Source: Salana multivorans
GTDB lineage: Bacteria; Actinomycetota; Actinomycetes; Actinomycetales; Beutenbergiaceae
DNA: 64,000 nt
NCBI RefSeq assembly: GCF_003751805.1
Contig: NZ_RKHQ01000002.1
Location: forward strand, 496,001 to 560,000
Direction: 5' to 3'
This document shows, in pieces, positions 1-8,753 of this stretch (positions are counted from its first letter, which is position 1; each line of letters opens with the position of its first letter). The position numbers were made by a program, and so were the translations under genes. Under the pieces are notes generated by a model. It was given only the letters and a program-made list of their open reading frames with translations, was not told the DNA's origin and ran no database searches.

Positions 1-578
1 TGCCCGGCGTCCTCGTCATGATCGTCCTGTTCGGGACCGGCGCGGTCGGCTCCAACCTCCAGTACGAGATGATGACGGGCTCGCACGAGCGGACGCTCGT
101 CGCCCCGCTGTCGCGCTCCTCGCTGCTGGTCGGGCGCGCGCTCAAGGAGGTCGCGCCGATCATCGTGCAGGCGCTCCTCATCGTCGCGATCTCGATCCCG
201 TTCGGGTTCACGCCCGACCCCGTCGGCCTCGTCGTCGGGCTCGCCCTGCTGGCGGTGTTCAGCGTCGGCCTCGGCTCGCTCTCCTACGCGCTCGCGCTGG
301 CGACGAAGAACCGGGAGTGGCTGTTCTGGGGTGTGCAGCAGACGCTCATCTTCCCGCTGCTCATCCTGTCCGGCATGCTGCTCCCGCTCGACGCGGGTCC
401 GAGCTGGATGCGCGCCGTCGCGACCGTCAACCCGGTGAGCTGGGTGGTGCAGGCCGAGCGCGCGCTCCTGGCCGGCGACCTCGGCGCCGGCGCGGTCCTG
501 TGGGGCTGGGTCTCCGCGCTCGTGCTCGCGGCCGCCGGTCTCGCCGTCGGCATCCGCGCCATGCGCCGCTCGAGCTGA
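1..578 (+). CDS. ABC-2 type transporter permease, 5' partial
   Basis: The reading frame is already open at the left edge (first full codon at base 3) and stops with TGA at 576-578, so only the last 191 or so residues are visible. They form several strongly hydrophobic segments. A cytoplasmic-type loop with ERTLVAPLSRSSLLVGR follows the first of them, and the C-terminal part has the NP(V)SWVVQAERALL signature. Both are typical of DrrB/ABC-2 export permeases, which pair with a separate ATPase to export drugs, lipids or polysaccharides. The ATPase would be expected just upstream, outside the window. The substrate cannot be told from this fragment. The frame is certain and the family call is good. 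Confidence 0.85.
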   Translation, partial: PGVLVMIVLFGTGAVGSNLQYEMMTGSHERTLVAPLSRSSLLVGRALKEVAPIIVQALLIVAISIPFGFTPDPVGLVVGLALLAVFSVGLGSLSYALALATKNREWLFWGVQQTLIFPLLILSGMLLPLDAGPSWMRAVATVNPVSWVVQAERALLAGDLGAGAVLWGWVSALVLAAAGLAVGIRAMRRSS

Positions 579-621
579 GATCTGCTGGGAACCGGGGCGG
601 GCGGCGTGCCAGAATCCCCGC

Positions 622-1371
622 ATGGCGATCATCCCTCCCGGCGCGTTCGGCGGCTCCGGCGACGAGCAGGCACCCGCGCCATCGTTCGGCGTCCTCCTCG
701 TCCGGGTCGATGGCGACGTCACGCACGAGTCGGTCGTCGAGGCCCTCACGTCGGCGCGCTTCACGGGCTGGGTCTCGCCGGAGGTTCCCGTCGAGGGTGA
801 CGACCCGGGCGACGCGCCCGTCCCGGTCTGGACGGTGGCCGTCCCCGAGACGCCGCTCGGCCACGTCGCGGGGGAGCGGACGACGCTGCACGAGCTCGCC
901 GCCTCCCTCGCCGCGACGCTGGACGGCGACGCGATCGCGATGGTGAACCGCCGCGAGCAGCTCCTCACGCTCACGGCCGACCGCGCGGGCGAGCGGTGGG
1001 TCGACTACGTGTCCGACGCGCACCTCGCCCGCCCGGACGACGAGTTCGCCTGGGGACCCGAGGGCGCCTACGGCGCGGGAGCCCTGGCCCGCCTGTGCGG
1101 GCGGCCCGAGGCGGAGGAGTCCGTCTACGAGCTGCTGAGCGAGGACGAGGGCGACGACGTCAACGAGTCCGAGCGGATCGTCGCGCTCGGCCGGCTCCTG
1201 GGCTGGCCGCACTGGCTCGTCTCGGTCGGCGGCCTGCCCAAGCGGGTGTTCCGCGGGCCGGACGTCAAGGACTTCCTGCGCCTGCGCGCGGGCGCCACGG
1301 GCATCGGCGGCCGCGTCAAGGGCCGGCTCACCAAGGTCAAGCGGCGCAGCGACCTCACGCAGGGCGGCTGA
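622..1371 (+). CDS. hypothetical protein, 249 aa
   Basis: I do not recognise this family. The protein is soluble-looking, acidic in the middle (a run of E and D near LLSEDEGDDVNESER) and ends in a basic tail (KGRLTKVKRRSDL). There is no signal peptide or membrane segment. The start is supported by CAGAAT at 610-615, a -10-like hexamer ending 6 nt before the ATG, with no Shine-Dalgarno sequence, so the mRNA is probably leaderless. Its stop overlaps the next ATG (TGATG at 1369-1373), so it is translationally coupled to the DUF1361 membrane protein downstream. GC-rich third positions support real coding. Confidence 0.75.
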   Translation: MAIIPPGAFGGSGDEQAPAPSFGVLLVRVDGDVTHESVVEALTSARFTGWVSPEVPVEGDDPGDAPVPVWTVAVPETPLGHVAGERTTLHELAASLAATLDGDAIAMVNRREQLLTLTADRAGERWVDYVSDAHLARPDDEFAWGPEGAYGAGALARLCGRPEAEESVYELLSEDEGDDVNESERIVALGRLLGWPHWLVSVGGLPKRVFRGPDVKDFLRLRAGATGIGGRVKGRLTKVKRRSDLTQGG

Positions 1372-2075
1372 TGGTCACGAGCTCGGTGCTCGGCACCATC
1401 GGGATGAACCTCGGTGCCCTGCTGCTCGTGCTCTTCCGCGGCTGGGCCTTCCGCACGAGGATCTACCGGCCGATGCTGCTCAACATCGGGCTGTCGGTCC
1501 TGCCCGTCGGCGTGCTGCTCGGCGGCGAGATCGGGGTGCTCGCGCTCGCGTGGGCCGGCGCGCCGCCGTGGGTCGTGCTCGCCACGGCCGTGCTCGTCGG
1601 GCTGGTCTGGCTCCTCCTGCTGCCGAACGCCGCCTACCTCATCACGGAGCTCAACCTCAGCCACCGCCGGGAGGACGACCCGGTCCCGCAGTGGTACGAC
1701 ATCCTGCTCGTGCTCACGCTCGCGATGTCGGGCGTGCTCAACACGGTGCTCAACGTGTTCCTCGCGACGGTGCTCGTCGTCGTGGTGCGCTACGACGACA
1801 TCGAGCCCCTCGCGTCGGGCGGCGCGAGCTGGGCCGTGGCCGGGGTCCTCGTCGCCGTGAGCTTCGGGATCTACCTCGGCCGCTACCTTCGGCTGAACTC
1901 CTGGGACATCGTGCACCCCGGCTCGTTCCTCGCGAAGGTCCGCGGCCACTTCTCGACGGCGCGCGGGATCGGTGACGCCGTCGGCTTCACGCTCCTGTGC
2001 GCCGTGTTCCTCGGCCTCATGTACGTCGTCATCGTCGGCCCGACGATCCACTCGCTCGTCGTCTCGCTGGGCTAG
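1371..2075 (+). CDS. DUF1361 family membrane protein
   Basis: A 234-residue polytopic membrane protein with about six or seven hydrophobic segments. The stretch LLLLPNAAYLITELNLSH matches the family hallmark, an LPN-A-Y-L-(I/V)T(E/D)L motif after a transmembrane helix, and W-Y-D follows as expected. DUF1361 proteins have no established function. The ATG at 1371 overlaps the stop of the preceding gene (TGATG), so the two are almost certainly co-translated. The gene ends convergently against marR, sharing four bases (CTAG). An in-frame start further upstream would overlap the previous gene extensively and is unlikely. Confidence 0.8.
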   Translation: MVTSSVLGTIGMNLGALLLVLFRGWAFRTRIYRPMLLNIGLSVLPVGVLLGGEIGVLALAWAGAPPWVVLATAVLVGLVWLLLLPNAAYLITELNLSHRREDDPVPQWYDILLVLTLAMSGVLNTVLNVFLATVLVVVVRYDDIEPLASGGASWAVAGVLVAVSFGIYLGRYLRLNSWDIVHPGSFLAKVRGHFSTARGIGDAVGFTLLCAVFLGLMYVVIVGPTIHSLVVSLG

Positions 2076-2551
2076 CCGTCCTGATCGGTCCGGCCGTCGG
2101 ACCGATGGTCGGCCAGCGACGCGCGCAGCTCGCGCAGCAGCCCGGTCGCGTCGTCGAGCCGGGTGCCGTAGCGCCGCGCGCACTCGGCCAGCAGGGGCCG
2201 GCGGGCCTCGCGCGCATCGGCCGCGAGACCTCGGCCCCGCTCGGTCAGCTCGAGGACGACGGCGCGCCGGTCCGACGTCGACGGCGTGCGGACGACGAGG
2301 CCGTCGGCGACCAGTCGCGAGACGAGGCGGCTGGGGTGACCGGACTCGGCGACCAGGTGCTCGGCGAGACGGCTGAGCGTGACCGGACCCAGCGCGTCCA
2401 ACGCCATGACCGCCTCGGCCTGGACGCAGGTGAGACCGATCGGTCGGAACGCGGCGGTGAGGGCGGCGTTGAGCTCCGTGACGAGGCTCTTGAGCTCGAA
2501 GGCGAGGGTGAGGACGGCGTCCTCGGCGGGATCGTGTGACATGTCATCCAT
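2072..2551 (-). CDS. MarR family transcriptional regulator
   Basis: A 159-residue winged helix-turn-helix protein. The order is typical: an N-terminal dimerisation helix, then the reader region (VTLSRLAEHLVAESGHPSRL), then the wing with the family signature S-T-S-D-R-R-A-V-V-L-E-L-T-E-R-G. It is divergent from a quinone-oxidoreductase-type dehydrogenase, a common MarR arrangement in which the regulator represses both genes until an electrophile or phenolic ligand binds. A perfect palindrome TGACATGTCA (2537-2546) lies inside its first codons, and a related site lies across the start of the neighbour. This suggests autoregulation. The start at 2551 is the first ATG; a second ATG at 2542 is possible. 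Confidence 0.88.
   Translation of the reverse strand: MDDMSHDPAEDAVLTLAFELKSLVTELNAALTAAFRPIGLTCVQAEAVMALDALGPVTLSRLAEHLVAESGHPSRLVSRLVADGLVVRTPSTSDRRAVVLELTERGRGLAADAREARRPLLAECARRYGTRLDDATGLLRELRASLADHRSDGRTDQDG
2537..2546. promoter_or_regulatory. palindromic operator, MarR site 1
   Basis: TGACATGTCA is a perfect 10-bp palindrome, standing out in GC-rich DNA, at the very start of the marR coding region. Its core TGTGACATGT is repeated at 2570-2579. The centres are 35 bp apart. Location and duplication fit an autoregulatory MarR operator; binding is inferred. Confidence 0.55.
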
Positions 2552-2570
2552 CTGAGCTAGGGTGAACCAT

Positions 2571-2582
2571 GTGACATGTTAC
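2571..2582. promoter_or_regulatory. imperfect palindromic operator, MarR site 2
   Basis: GTGACATGTTAC is a near-palindrome (one mismatched pair) that repeats the core of site 1. It overlaps the proposed leaderless start of the oxidoreductase gene, just downstream of the TAGGGT hexamer at 2558-2563, so a bound regulator would block transcription initiation directly. Confidence 0.5.
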
Positions 2583-3590
2583 CTAAATGAAGTGGGCGGG
2601 CGCAGGGCGATCCGCGTCGACGGCTTCGGTGTCGTTCCCGCCGCGCCCGTCAGCGCGCAGGCCCGCCGCGGAGCGCGACGGGCGGTCGTCCGGGTGACCC
2701 ACGCGTCGGTCGGCGCGACCGACGTCGCCGCCATCCGCGGCGACTACCTGCTGCAGCCCTTCCCGCGGCTGACGCCCGGGTACGACCTCGTCGGTGTGGT
2801 CGAGCACCTGCCCGCGGGCGCGCCGTCCCACCTGTCGGTGGGCCAGCGGGTGGCGGCCGTGCTGCCGCGGATGGGCGCCCACGCCACGCGGGTCGCCCTC
2901 GCGCCGTCCCTGCTCGTGCCGGTCCCGGACGGCCTCGCGTCGGCGGTGGCCGCGACCGTCCCGCTCGACGGGGTGACCGCGCGGCTCGCCCTCGACGCAC
3001 TGCCCCTCGACGCGCGCCGCGGCGGGAGCGTCCTCGTCCAGGGGGCCGGGGGAGCCGTCGGGTCGTGGGCGGTCCAGCTCGCCGGCGCGGACGGTCGCGA
3101 GGTCTACGGCACGGCGTCGCTCCGGTCCCGCCGGCATGCCGAGGGACTCGGCGCCACGGTGCTCGACTACGACGACCCGCACTGGGTCGAGCACCTGCGC
3201 GATCTCACCGGGGGCGGGGTGGCCGGCGCCGTGGACCAGACCGGCGGCCGGGGCGTGCGGGACGCCGTGGCGCGCCGCGGTCGCCTCGTCCGGATCGCCT
3301 TCGGCGGGGCCCCGGGCCACCAGCGCCGAGCGACGGCGACCGGCGTCGTCACGACGCTCGCGCGTCGGTACGCCGATCCGCGGGAGCTGGTCTGCTCGGT
3401 CCCGCTCCTCGTCGCCACCCGCCGCGCCGTCTACCGGCGGGCGCTGGCCGACCTGCTCGACGCGGTCGCGGCGGGGGACCTCATCGCACCGCTGCCGTCC
3501 CTGCACCCGGTCGAGAGCTACCGCGAGGCGGTCGCCGACGCGGCGAGCGCGGCGGCCGGGACGAAGACGGTGCTGGAGCTCGAGGACTGA
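2571..3590 (+). CDS. zinc-less medium-chain dehydrogenase / quinone oxidoreductase-like
   Basis: Medium-chain dehydrogenase/reductase fold: an N-terminal GroES-like half ([20 protein letters not shown]) and a Rossmann half with the nucleotide motif [14 protein letters not shown]. The catalytic-zinc cysteine and histidine ligands of true alcohol dehydrogenases are absent, which places it with quinone oxidoreductases and NADPH-dependent enal reductases. Divergent from marR and probably repressed by it. Start choice: GTG 2562, 2571 and 2592 are in frame. I take 2571 because TAGGGT (2558-2563) ends 7 nt before it, matching the leaderless pattern of this genome. The extreme N-terminus remains uncertain. 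It ends 22 bp from the convergent ald gene. Confidence 0.85.
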   Translation: MTCYLNEVGGRRAIRVDGFGVVPAAPVSAQARRGARRAVVRVTHASVGATDVAAIRGDYLLQPFPRLTPGYDLVGVVEHLPAGAPSHLSVGQRVAAVLPRMGAHATRVALAPSLLVPVPDGLASAVAATVPLDGVTARLALDALPLDARRGGSVLVQGAGGAVGSWAVQLAGADGREVYGTASLRSRRHAEGLGATVLDYDDPHWVEHLRDLTGGGVAGAVDQTGGRGVRDAVARRGRLVRIAFGGAPGHQRRATATGVVTTLARRYADPRELVCSVPLLVATRRAVYRRALADLLDAVAAGDLIAPLPSLHPVESYREAVADAASAAAGTKTVLELED

Positions 3591-3612
3591 CCGCCGGAAC
3601 GGACCGAGCGGG

Positions 3613-4734
3613 TCACCAGCCGCCGGCGAGCGCCGTCGAGACCGAGATCGCGTCGAGGTCGAACGCCTGCGCGACGCCGCGGTTCGTCACCCGGCCGGCG
3701 CACGTGTTGAGGCCCTGGGCGAGCGCCGGGTCCTGCTGGAGCGCGAGCCGCCAGCCCCAGTCCGCGATCTCGACGATGTAGGGCAGCGTCGCGTTGGTCA
3801 GCGCCCGCGTCGAGCTCTGCGGGACGGCGCCCGGCATGTTGGTCACGCAGTACAGGAGCGCGTCGTGCACCTGGAACGTCGGGTCGTCGTGCGTGGTCGG
3901 TCGCGACCCCTCGAAGCAGCCGCCCTGGTCGATCGCGATGTCGACGAGCACCGCGCCGGGACGCATCCCGGCGATCATCGCGTCGGTGACCAGCCGGGGC
4001 GCGTGCGCGCCCGGTACCAGCACCGCACCGACGACGAGGTCGGCCCGCTCGACGGCCGCGGCGATCTCGTACGCGGAGGACACCCGCGTCGTGACGGCGG
4101 GGCCGTACTTCTCCTGGATGGTCCGCAGCCGCGGCATCGCGACGTCGAGCACCGTGACGTCGGCACCCATGCCGATGGCGTTGGCGATGGCGTGCTCGCC
4201 CGCGACCCCCGCGCCGAGCACGACGACGTTCGCGCGCGGCGTCCCGGCGATCCCGCCGAGCAGCACGCCAGCCCCGCCGGTCTCCTTCATGAGGTGGTAG
4301 GCGCCGACGACGGTCGCGAGCCGGCCCGCGATCTCGCTCATCGGCTGGAGCAGCGGCAGCGCACCGCTGCCGAGCTGGACCGTCTCGTACGCGATCGCCG
4401 CGGTCCCGGCCGCGAGCAGGGCCTCGGTGCACTCCTGGCTCGCCGCGAGGTGGAGGTAGGTGAACAGGGCGAGGTCCTCGCGCAGGAAGCCGTACTCCTC
4501 CGGCTCCGGCTCCTTCACCTTGACGACGAGCTCGGCGTCCCACGCCGCCCCCGCGTCGCCGACGACGACGGCACCGGCGGCGGCGTAGGCGTCGTCGGAC
4601 AGCAGCGACCCGACGCCGGCCCCGGACTGGACCACGACCTCGTGCCCCTGGGCGACCAGCTCGGCCACGCCGGACGGAGTCACTCCCACGCGGAACTCGT
4701 TGTTCTTGACCTCGGTGGGGACGCCGATCTTCAT
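3613..4734 (-). CDS. ald: alanine dehydrogenase
   Basis: NAD-dependent L-alanine dehydrogenase, interconverting alanine and pyruvate plus ammonia in the cytosol. At 373 residues it has the normal family length. The N-terminus [17 protein letters not shown] with its substrate arginine is diagnostic. The substrate-binding K-V-K-E-P segment follows, then the catalytic histidine in FTYLHLAA, and the Rossmann motif [19 protein letters not shown]. The C-terminal part carries [21 protein letters not shown], given here in pieces: [13 protein letters not shown] and NATLPY. A TAGCCT hexamer on the minus strand (4780 to 4775) may be its -10, giving a leader of about 35 nt with a purine-rich GAGAAGAG before the ATG. 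Confidence 0.96.
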   Translation of the reverse strand: MKIGVPTEVKNNEFRVGVTPSGVAELVAQGHEVVVQSGAGVGSLLSDDAYAAAGAVVVGDAGAAWDAELVVKVKEPEPEEYGFLREDLALFTYLHLAASQECTEALLAAGTAAIAYETVQLGSGALPLLQPMSEIAGRLATVVGAYHLMKETGGAGVLLGGIAGTPRANVVVLGAGVAGEHAIANAIGMGADVTVLDVAMPRLRTIQEKYGPAVTTRVSSAYEIAAAVERADLVVGAVLVPGAHAPRLVTDAMIAGMRPGAVLVDIAIDQGGCFEGSRPTTHDDPTFQVHDALLYCVTNMPGAVPQSSTRALTNATLPYIVEIADWGWRLALQQDPALAQGLNTCAGRVTNRGVAQAFDLDAISVSTALAGGW

Positions 4735-4880
4735 GGCAGCTCTCTTCTCGTCGCCGGAACGTCGAACCTCTCGCAGGCTAGGGTCCCACGGGTGCCAGGA
4801 CCAGGGGAGGAGGTCCCTGCCGGCGCGGCCCCGCCTCTGCTACGGCGCACCGGTACCGGCGTGGCCCTAGGCTCGGGGCC

Positions 4881-5408
4881 ATGGGCTACCCCAAGGACAA
4901 CCTCGCCCCCGACGAGACGGTCATCCTGCACCGCCACCCGCACTGGAAGGCGCTCGTCCTGCCCGTGCTCGGGCTGCTCCTGGCGACGGGCGCGGTCGGC
5001 GCCGCCTGGTGGTGGTCGCGCTCGCTCGAGGTCAGCGACACGACGGAGACGGTCATCGGCATCGTCGCCGGCGTCCTGTGGGCCGTGCTGGTCATCTGGT
5101 GGTTCGTCGCCCCCCTCGTGCGCTGGGCGACGACGCACTTCGTCATCACGGACCGCCGGGTCATCTTTCGCACCGGCGTGTTCACCCGCAGCGGCATCGA
5201 CATCCCGATGGCGCGGATCAACTCGATCCAGTTCCGCCACGACCTCGTGGACCGGATCCTGCGCACGGGGACGCTCATCATCGAGTCGGCGTCGGACGAC
5301 CCGCTCGAGTTCAACGACATCCCGCAGGTCGAGCGCGTCCACGCGCTGCTCTACCACGAGGTCCACGACTACCTCACCGAGGACGACGACGAGACGGCCC
5401 AGCCGTGA
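4881..5408 (+). CDS. PH domain-containing membrane protein (YdbS/bPH2 type)
   Basis: 175 residues with two transmembrane helices near the N-terminus (about residues 22-40 and 50-75), followed by a bacterial PH-like domain. The domain starts ATTHFVITDRRVIFRTGVF and continues IPMARINSIQF, both typical of the bPH2 family. The preceding LAPDETVILHRHPHWK is the usual pre-membrane motif. The function of such proteins is unclear; they sit at the membrane with the PH domain cytosolic. TAGGCT at 4868-4873 ends 7 nt before the ATG (leaderless). The gene overlaps the following methyltransferase by GTGA at 5405-5408, so the two are co-translated. Confidence 0.85.
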   Translation: MGYPKDNLAPDETVILHRHPHWKALVLPVLGLLLATGAVGAAWWWSRSLEVSDTTETVIGIVAGVLWAVLVIWWFVAPLVRWATTHFVITDRRVIFRTGVFTRSGIDIPMARINSIQFRHDLVDRILRTGTLIIESASDDPLEFNDIPQVERVHALLYHEVHDYLTEDDDETAQP

Positions 5409-6028
5409 CGCGGGAGGACTGGGGCCCGAGCCGCTGGGAGCTCATCGTCGCCGAGCGGCCCGGTCACTCGCAGTGGTACATCGAGCGGTTCCGCGCGATG
5501 GAGCGCGAGGGTGCCGACATCGTGGGGGAGGCCCGGCTGGCCGACGCGATGCTCGGGCGCGGCAGCCGCGTCCTCGACGCGGGGTGCGGCCCCGGCCGGA
5601 TCGCCGGCTGGCTCGCCGCGCGCGGTCACGACGTCGTCGGCGTGGACGTCGACCCCGACCTCGTCGAGGCCGCGCGGAGCGACCACTCGGGGCCGACCTA
5701 CGTCGTCTCCGACCTGTCGGAGCTCGACCTGCCCGCCGCGGGCATCGCCGAGCCGTTCGACCTCGTGATCGTCGCGGGCAACGTCGTCACCTTCCTGGCG
5801 CCGGGCAGCGAGGTCGAGGTGCTGCGCCGTCTCGCGGCCCACCTCGCGCCGGGCGGCCGGATCGTCATCGGGTTCGGGCTGGGCCGCGGCTACGACCTCG
5901 CGTCGTTCGAGGCCGACGTCAGCTCGGCCGGGCTGCGCGAGTCGCTCCGGCTCGCCGCCTGGGACGTGCGCCCGTGGACGCCGTCGTCCGACTTCGTCGT
6001 GAGCGTGCTGGAGCCGTCCGGCGCCTGA
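5405..6028 (+). CDS. class I SAM-dependent methyltransferase
   Basis: 207 residues. Motif I is V-L-D-A-G-C-G-P-G-R-I-A-G (SAM-binding glycine loop), followed by the acidic V-V-G-V-D-V-D (motif II) and FDLVIVAGNVVTFL (motif IV region). This is the Rossmann-like class I methyltransferase fold. The substrate is not predictable; the short, cap-less architecture resembles the many methyltransf_25-type orphan enzymes. The GTG start is set by the 4-bp overlap with the PH-domain gene. Its last 139 bases lie antisense to the 3' end of the GtrA-fusion gene on the other strand, an unusually long convergent overlap. Confidence 0.87.
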   Translation: MTREDWGPSRWELIVAERPGHSQWYIERFRAMEREGADIVGEARLADAMLGRGSRVLDAGCGPGRIAGWLAARGHDVVGVDVDPDLVEAARSDHSGPTYVVSDLSELDLPAAGIAEPFDLVIVAGNVVTFLAPGSEVEVLRRLAAHLAPGGRIVIGFGLGRGYDLASFEADVSSAGLRESLRLAAWDVRPWTPSSDFVVSVLEPSGA

Positions 6029-7089
6029 GCCGCCTCCGGGCCGAACACGTGGTCGCGCTGGACGAGGAAGGACGCGACGAACAGGACCCCGTCCGTCGTG
6101 AGCTTGGCGACGAGCAGTGGGAGCCCCGCGTCCGTCAGCAGGCGGATCCCGCCGTACCCCGCCGCCAGCAGGACGACGGCGAGCGCCGCGTACCGGACGA
6201 GCTGCGGTCGCACCGGCCCGCCGGCGCGGAACACCGTGCGCCGGTTGATCGTGAAGTTGACCGTCGCGCTCGCGAGGCGCGCCCCGACGACGGCGAGCGC
6301 GAGGCTCCCGGTCAGCGCGCTCAGCACGAGCACGCCGACGACGTCGAGCACGGCCGCCGCGAGCGAGGACGCGGCGAACAGCAGGAGCGGCGCGAGCACG
6401 CGGACCGAGTCGAGCACCGGCCGGAAGTGCGACGAGGCGTTGTGGTCGAGGTAGACCGTCTCGATCGGGACGGTGTGGATCCGCACGCCGTCCCGGCCGG
6501 CGCGCAGCAGCACCGTCAGCTCCCAGGCGAACCGCTCGCCCGGGATCGCGAGCAGCCACGGCACGAGCTCGGCCGGGATGCCGCGCAACCCCGTCTGCGT
6601 GTCGTCGATCCGCTGGCCCGTCGCCAGCTCGACCAACGCCGTCGTCGCGCGGTTGCCGACGCGCGAGCGCAGCGGCACCGCGCCGTCGAACGACCGGCAG
6701 CCGAGGACGAGACCGGGCGCCGCCCCCAGCGCCCGCAGCCGGGCGAGCTCGTCGGCGACGCGGGCCACGTCACGCGGCAGGTGCTGACCGTCGCAGTCGA
6801 CGCACACGATGTCGGCCCCCGGGGCGCGCTCGAGGATGGCCGCCATCCCCGTGCGCAGCGCCTCGGCCTTGCCGTAGTTGCGGGCGTGCTGGACGACGAC
6901 GCCGCCGGCCGCCGCGACCAGCCCGAACGGCTCGGCGTACGCCTCGCCCGAGCCGTCGTCGACGACGAGGACCCGGGCCAGCGGCAGCCGCGCCGCCAGC
7001 GCGGCGACGAGATCGACGAGGCGGTGGTCCGGCTCGTACGCCGGGACCAGGACCCACAGGGGGCGCTCGGTCGAGCTCCCGGCGCTCAC
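5890..7089 (-). CDS. bifunctional glycosyltransferase family 2 / GtrA family protein
   Basis: 399 residues from the GTG at 7089, which overlaps the upstream stop (GTGA). The N-terminal half is a GT-A glycosyltransferase: LVPAYEPDHRL, VLVVDDGSG and the DXD-like DCDGQHLP that binds the metal-nucleotide sugar. The C-terminal half is a four-helix GtrA domain with FTINRRTVFR and LVQRDHVFG, the family's typical loop ends. Such fusions make or flip polyprenyl-linked sugars for cell-surface glycans. About 45 residues after the GtrA domain are Ser/Thr/Asp-rich and overlap the methyltransferase gene antisense. This tail is probably not part of the fold. It is paired with the phosphodiester glycosidase gene just upstream. 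Confidence 0.88.
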   Translation of the reverse strand: MSAGSSTERPLWVLVPAYEPDHRLVDLVAALAARLPLARVLVVDDGSGEAYAEPFGLVAAAGGVVVQHARNYGKAEALRTGMAAILERAPGADIVCVDCDGQHLPRDVARVADELARLRALGAAPGLVLGCRSFDGAVPLRSRVGNRATTALVELATGQRIDDTQTGLRGIPAELVPWLLAIPGERFAWELTVLLRAGRDGVRIHTVPIETVYLDHNASSHFRPVLDSVRVLAPLLLFAASSLAAAVLDVVGVLVLSALTGSLALAVVGARLASATVNFTINRRTVFRAGGPVRPQLVRYAALAVVLLAAGYGGIRLLTDAGLPLLVAKLTTDGVLFVASFLVQRDHVFGPEAAQAPDGSSTLTTKSDDGVHGRTSQAASRSDSRSPAELTSASNDARS

Positions 7090-8186
7090 GAGTCCGTCCC
7101 CGTCGTCGTGCCGGTGGTGGCGGCGACGTAGAGGATGTCGGACGTCCCGCGCTCGGCGCCGCGCCCGAGCGGGTCGTTCACCAGGTCGCCGCTCGCGTCG
7201 ACCATCGTCGAGGAGCCGCCGCCGTCGAGGTTGTACGCCTCGCTCGCACCGAGGTCGAGCATGAGCTGGGCGAGCTCCGTCATCGTGACGCCCGAGCTCT
7301 CCGACGACCGCCCGTCGACGACGACGAGCACGTAGTGGTTCGCCTCGACCATCCCGATCGCCGTGCGCGGCTGGGAGCCCTGGATCGAGTGGTTGCCGAC
7401 GTTCGTGTCGACCTCCACGTCGTCGATGCCCGCGACGACGACGCCGTCCTCGACGAGCGCCGGGCCGAACGAGTACGTCTGCCACGCGCCGTTGGCGAGG
7501 AGCTGCTCGCCGCTCGTGGTCGTCTCGTCGACGAGGTCCATCGTGCCGTCGCGATAGATGACGGCGGCGGTGCGGGCGGGGGAGTCGCGGTAGAGCACGC
7601 CGTTGCGGATGACGACCCCGGTCGAGCGGAAGCCGTAGTAGTCGCCGTTGATCGCCAGGAGGGCGCCGACGTCGGCCGCGATGTCCGAGGTGTCCTCGGT
7701 GATGTTGGCGCCGAAGGCGTTCTGCGCGAACGCCGCGCGCAGCTGGGTGATGTCGCCGAGCGTGACGTCGGCGACGTAGTACGTCGCGGTGCCGCCGCTC
7801 GTCGCGAGCTGACCCGACGTCACGGTGACGACGGGGTCGGCGACCTCGGACCCCGTCTCAGCGTCGGTGGACGTGTCGCTGGTCTCGCCGGTCGCCGCCT
7901 CGTCCGACGACGCGCCGGTGGTCTCGCCGGACGAGGCGGTGCCGCTCGACGTCGCTGCCGAGTCGTTCGCCGCCTGCTCGTAGGCGGCGACGTCGGCGAT
8001 CTCGACGTGCTCGATGACGAACCGGTCGAGCGCCCACGCGGTGGCGCCGCCGATCGTGAGCGCGAGCGTGAGGACGCCCGCGGCGATCGCGCGGCGCAGG
8101 GGCCGGCGGGGTTGCAGACGCCGGGTCGGTCGGGTCGGAGGACTGGGCTGGGGGCTGAGGGGCTGGGGGTGGGTCGTGGTCTCCAT
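7086..8186 (-). CDS. phosphodiester glycosidase family (NAGPA-like) exported protein
   Basis: 366 residues. A basic, proline-rich N-terminus is followed by a single transmembrane helix (AIAAGVLTLALTIGGATAWAL, around residues 34-54, written here only as landmark). A low-complexity Ser/Thr/Glu linker comes next, then the NAGPA/DUF2233 domain. Family motifs are all present: LLAINGDYYGF, QPRTAIG, YNLDGGGSSTM. Members cleave sugar phosphodiesters or act on exopolysaccharides, here probably on the outer face of the membrane as a signal-anchored enzyme. The stop overlaps the GTG of the GT2-GtrA gene, so the two likely act on the same cell-surface glycan. The substrate is unknown. Confidence 0.87.
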   Translation of the reverse strand: METTTHPQPLSPQPSPPTRPTRRLQPRRPLRRAIAAGVLTLALTIGGATAWALDRFVIEHVEIADVAAYEQAANDSAATSSGTASSGETTGASSDEAATGETSDTSTDAETGSEVADPVVTVTSGQLATSGGTATYYVADVTLGDITQLRAAFAQNAFGANITEDTSDIAADVGALLAINGDYYGFRSTGVVIRNGVLYRDSPARTAAVIYRDGTMDLVDETTTSGEQLLANGAWQTYSFGPALVEDGVVVAGIDDVEVDTNVGNHSIQGSQPRTAIGMVEANHYVLVVVDGRSSESSGVTMTELAQLMLDLGASEAYNLDGGGSSTMVDASGDLVNDPLGRGAERGTSDILYVAATTGTTTGTDS

Positions 8187-8256
8187 GCCCCGGGTCTACG
8201 CACCCGACCCCGGCACGGCGTTGGTCCACCCTGTGGGACGCCTGTGCGGGTCGCGC

Positions 8257-8709
8257 TCAGCGCGCGAGCGTCGGCACCCCGCGGTTGGCGAGCTGGTCGG
8301 CGCGCTCGTTGCCCGGGTCGCCCGCGTGCCCCTTGACCCAGATCCACTCGATCGTGTGGCGGGCGACCTCCTCGTCGAGCGCGCGCCACAGGTCGGCGTT
8401 CTTCACGGGCTGCTTGGCCGAGGTCCGCCAGCCGTTCCGCTTCCAGCCGGCGATCCAGCTCTTCATGCCCTGCATGACGTACGTCGAGTCGACGTGGAGC
8501 CGGACGTCGCAGGGGCGGCGCAGGGCGCGCAGCGCCTCGATGACGGCGGTCAGCTCCATGCGGTTGTTCGTCGTCGTCGCCTCACCGCCCCACAGCTCCT
8601 TCTCGCGCGCGCCGGCGACGAGGAGCGCGCCCCACCCGCCGGGTCCCGGGTTGCCCTTGCACGCCCCGTCCGTCCAGATCTCGACCCGCTCGCGCTCGTT
8701 CACCGCCAC
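8257..8709 (-). CDS. rnhA: ribonuclease HI
   Basis: Degrades the RNA strand of RNA-DNA hybrids. All catalytic acids are visible: Asp in [15 protein letters not shown], Glu in NNRMELTAV, Asp in LHVDSTYV and Asp in GDPGNERAD, with the basic handle region [13 protein letters not shown] also present. About 150 residues, the standard type 1 length. A GTG three codons upstream (8718) is in frame, but TAGGGT on the minus strand ends 7 nt before the GTG at 8709, matching the leaderless spacing, so I prefer 8709. It is divergent from the UDP-glucose pyrophosphorylase gene, with a short shared promoter region. Confidence 0.94.
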   Translation of the reverse strand: MAVNERERVEIWTDGACKGNPGPGGWGALLVAGAREKELWGGEATTTNNRMELTAVIEALRALRRPCDVRLHVDSTYVMQGMKSWIAGWKRNGWRTSAKQPVKNADLWRALDEEVARHTIEWIWVKGHAGDPGNERADQLANRGVPTLAR

Positions 8710-8753
8710 ACGGGACACCCTATGCGGGGTGGCCGACGCCCTAGGCTTGGCGC

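Noticed and set aside
3136-7131. A 1331-codon open frame on the + strand
   Set aside because: It crosses ald, the PH-domain gene and others on both strands, encodes Arg/Pro/Gly-rich non-protein-like sequence, and is a by-product of stop-codon scarcity at this GC content.
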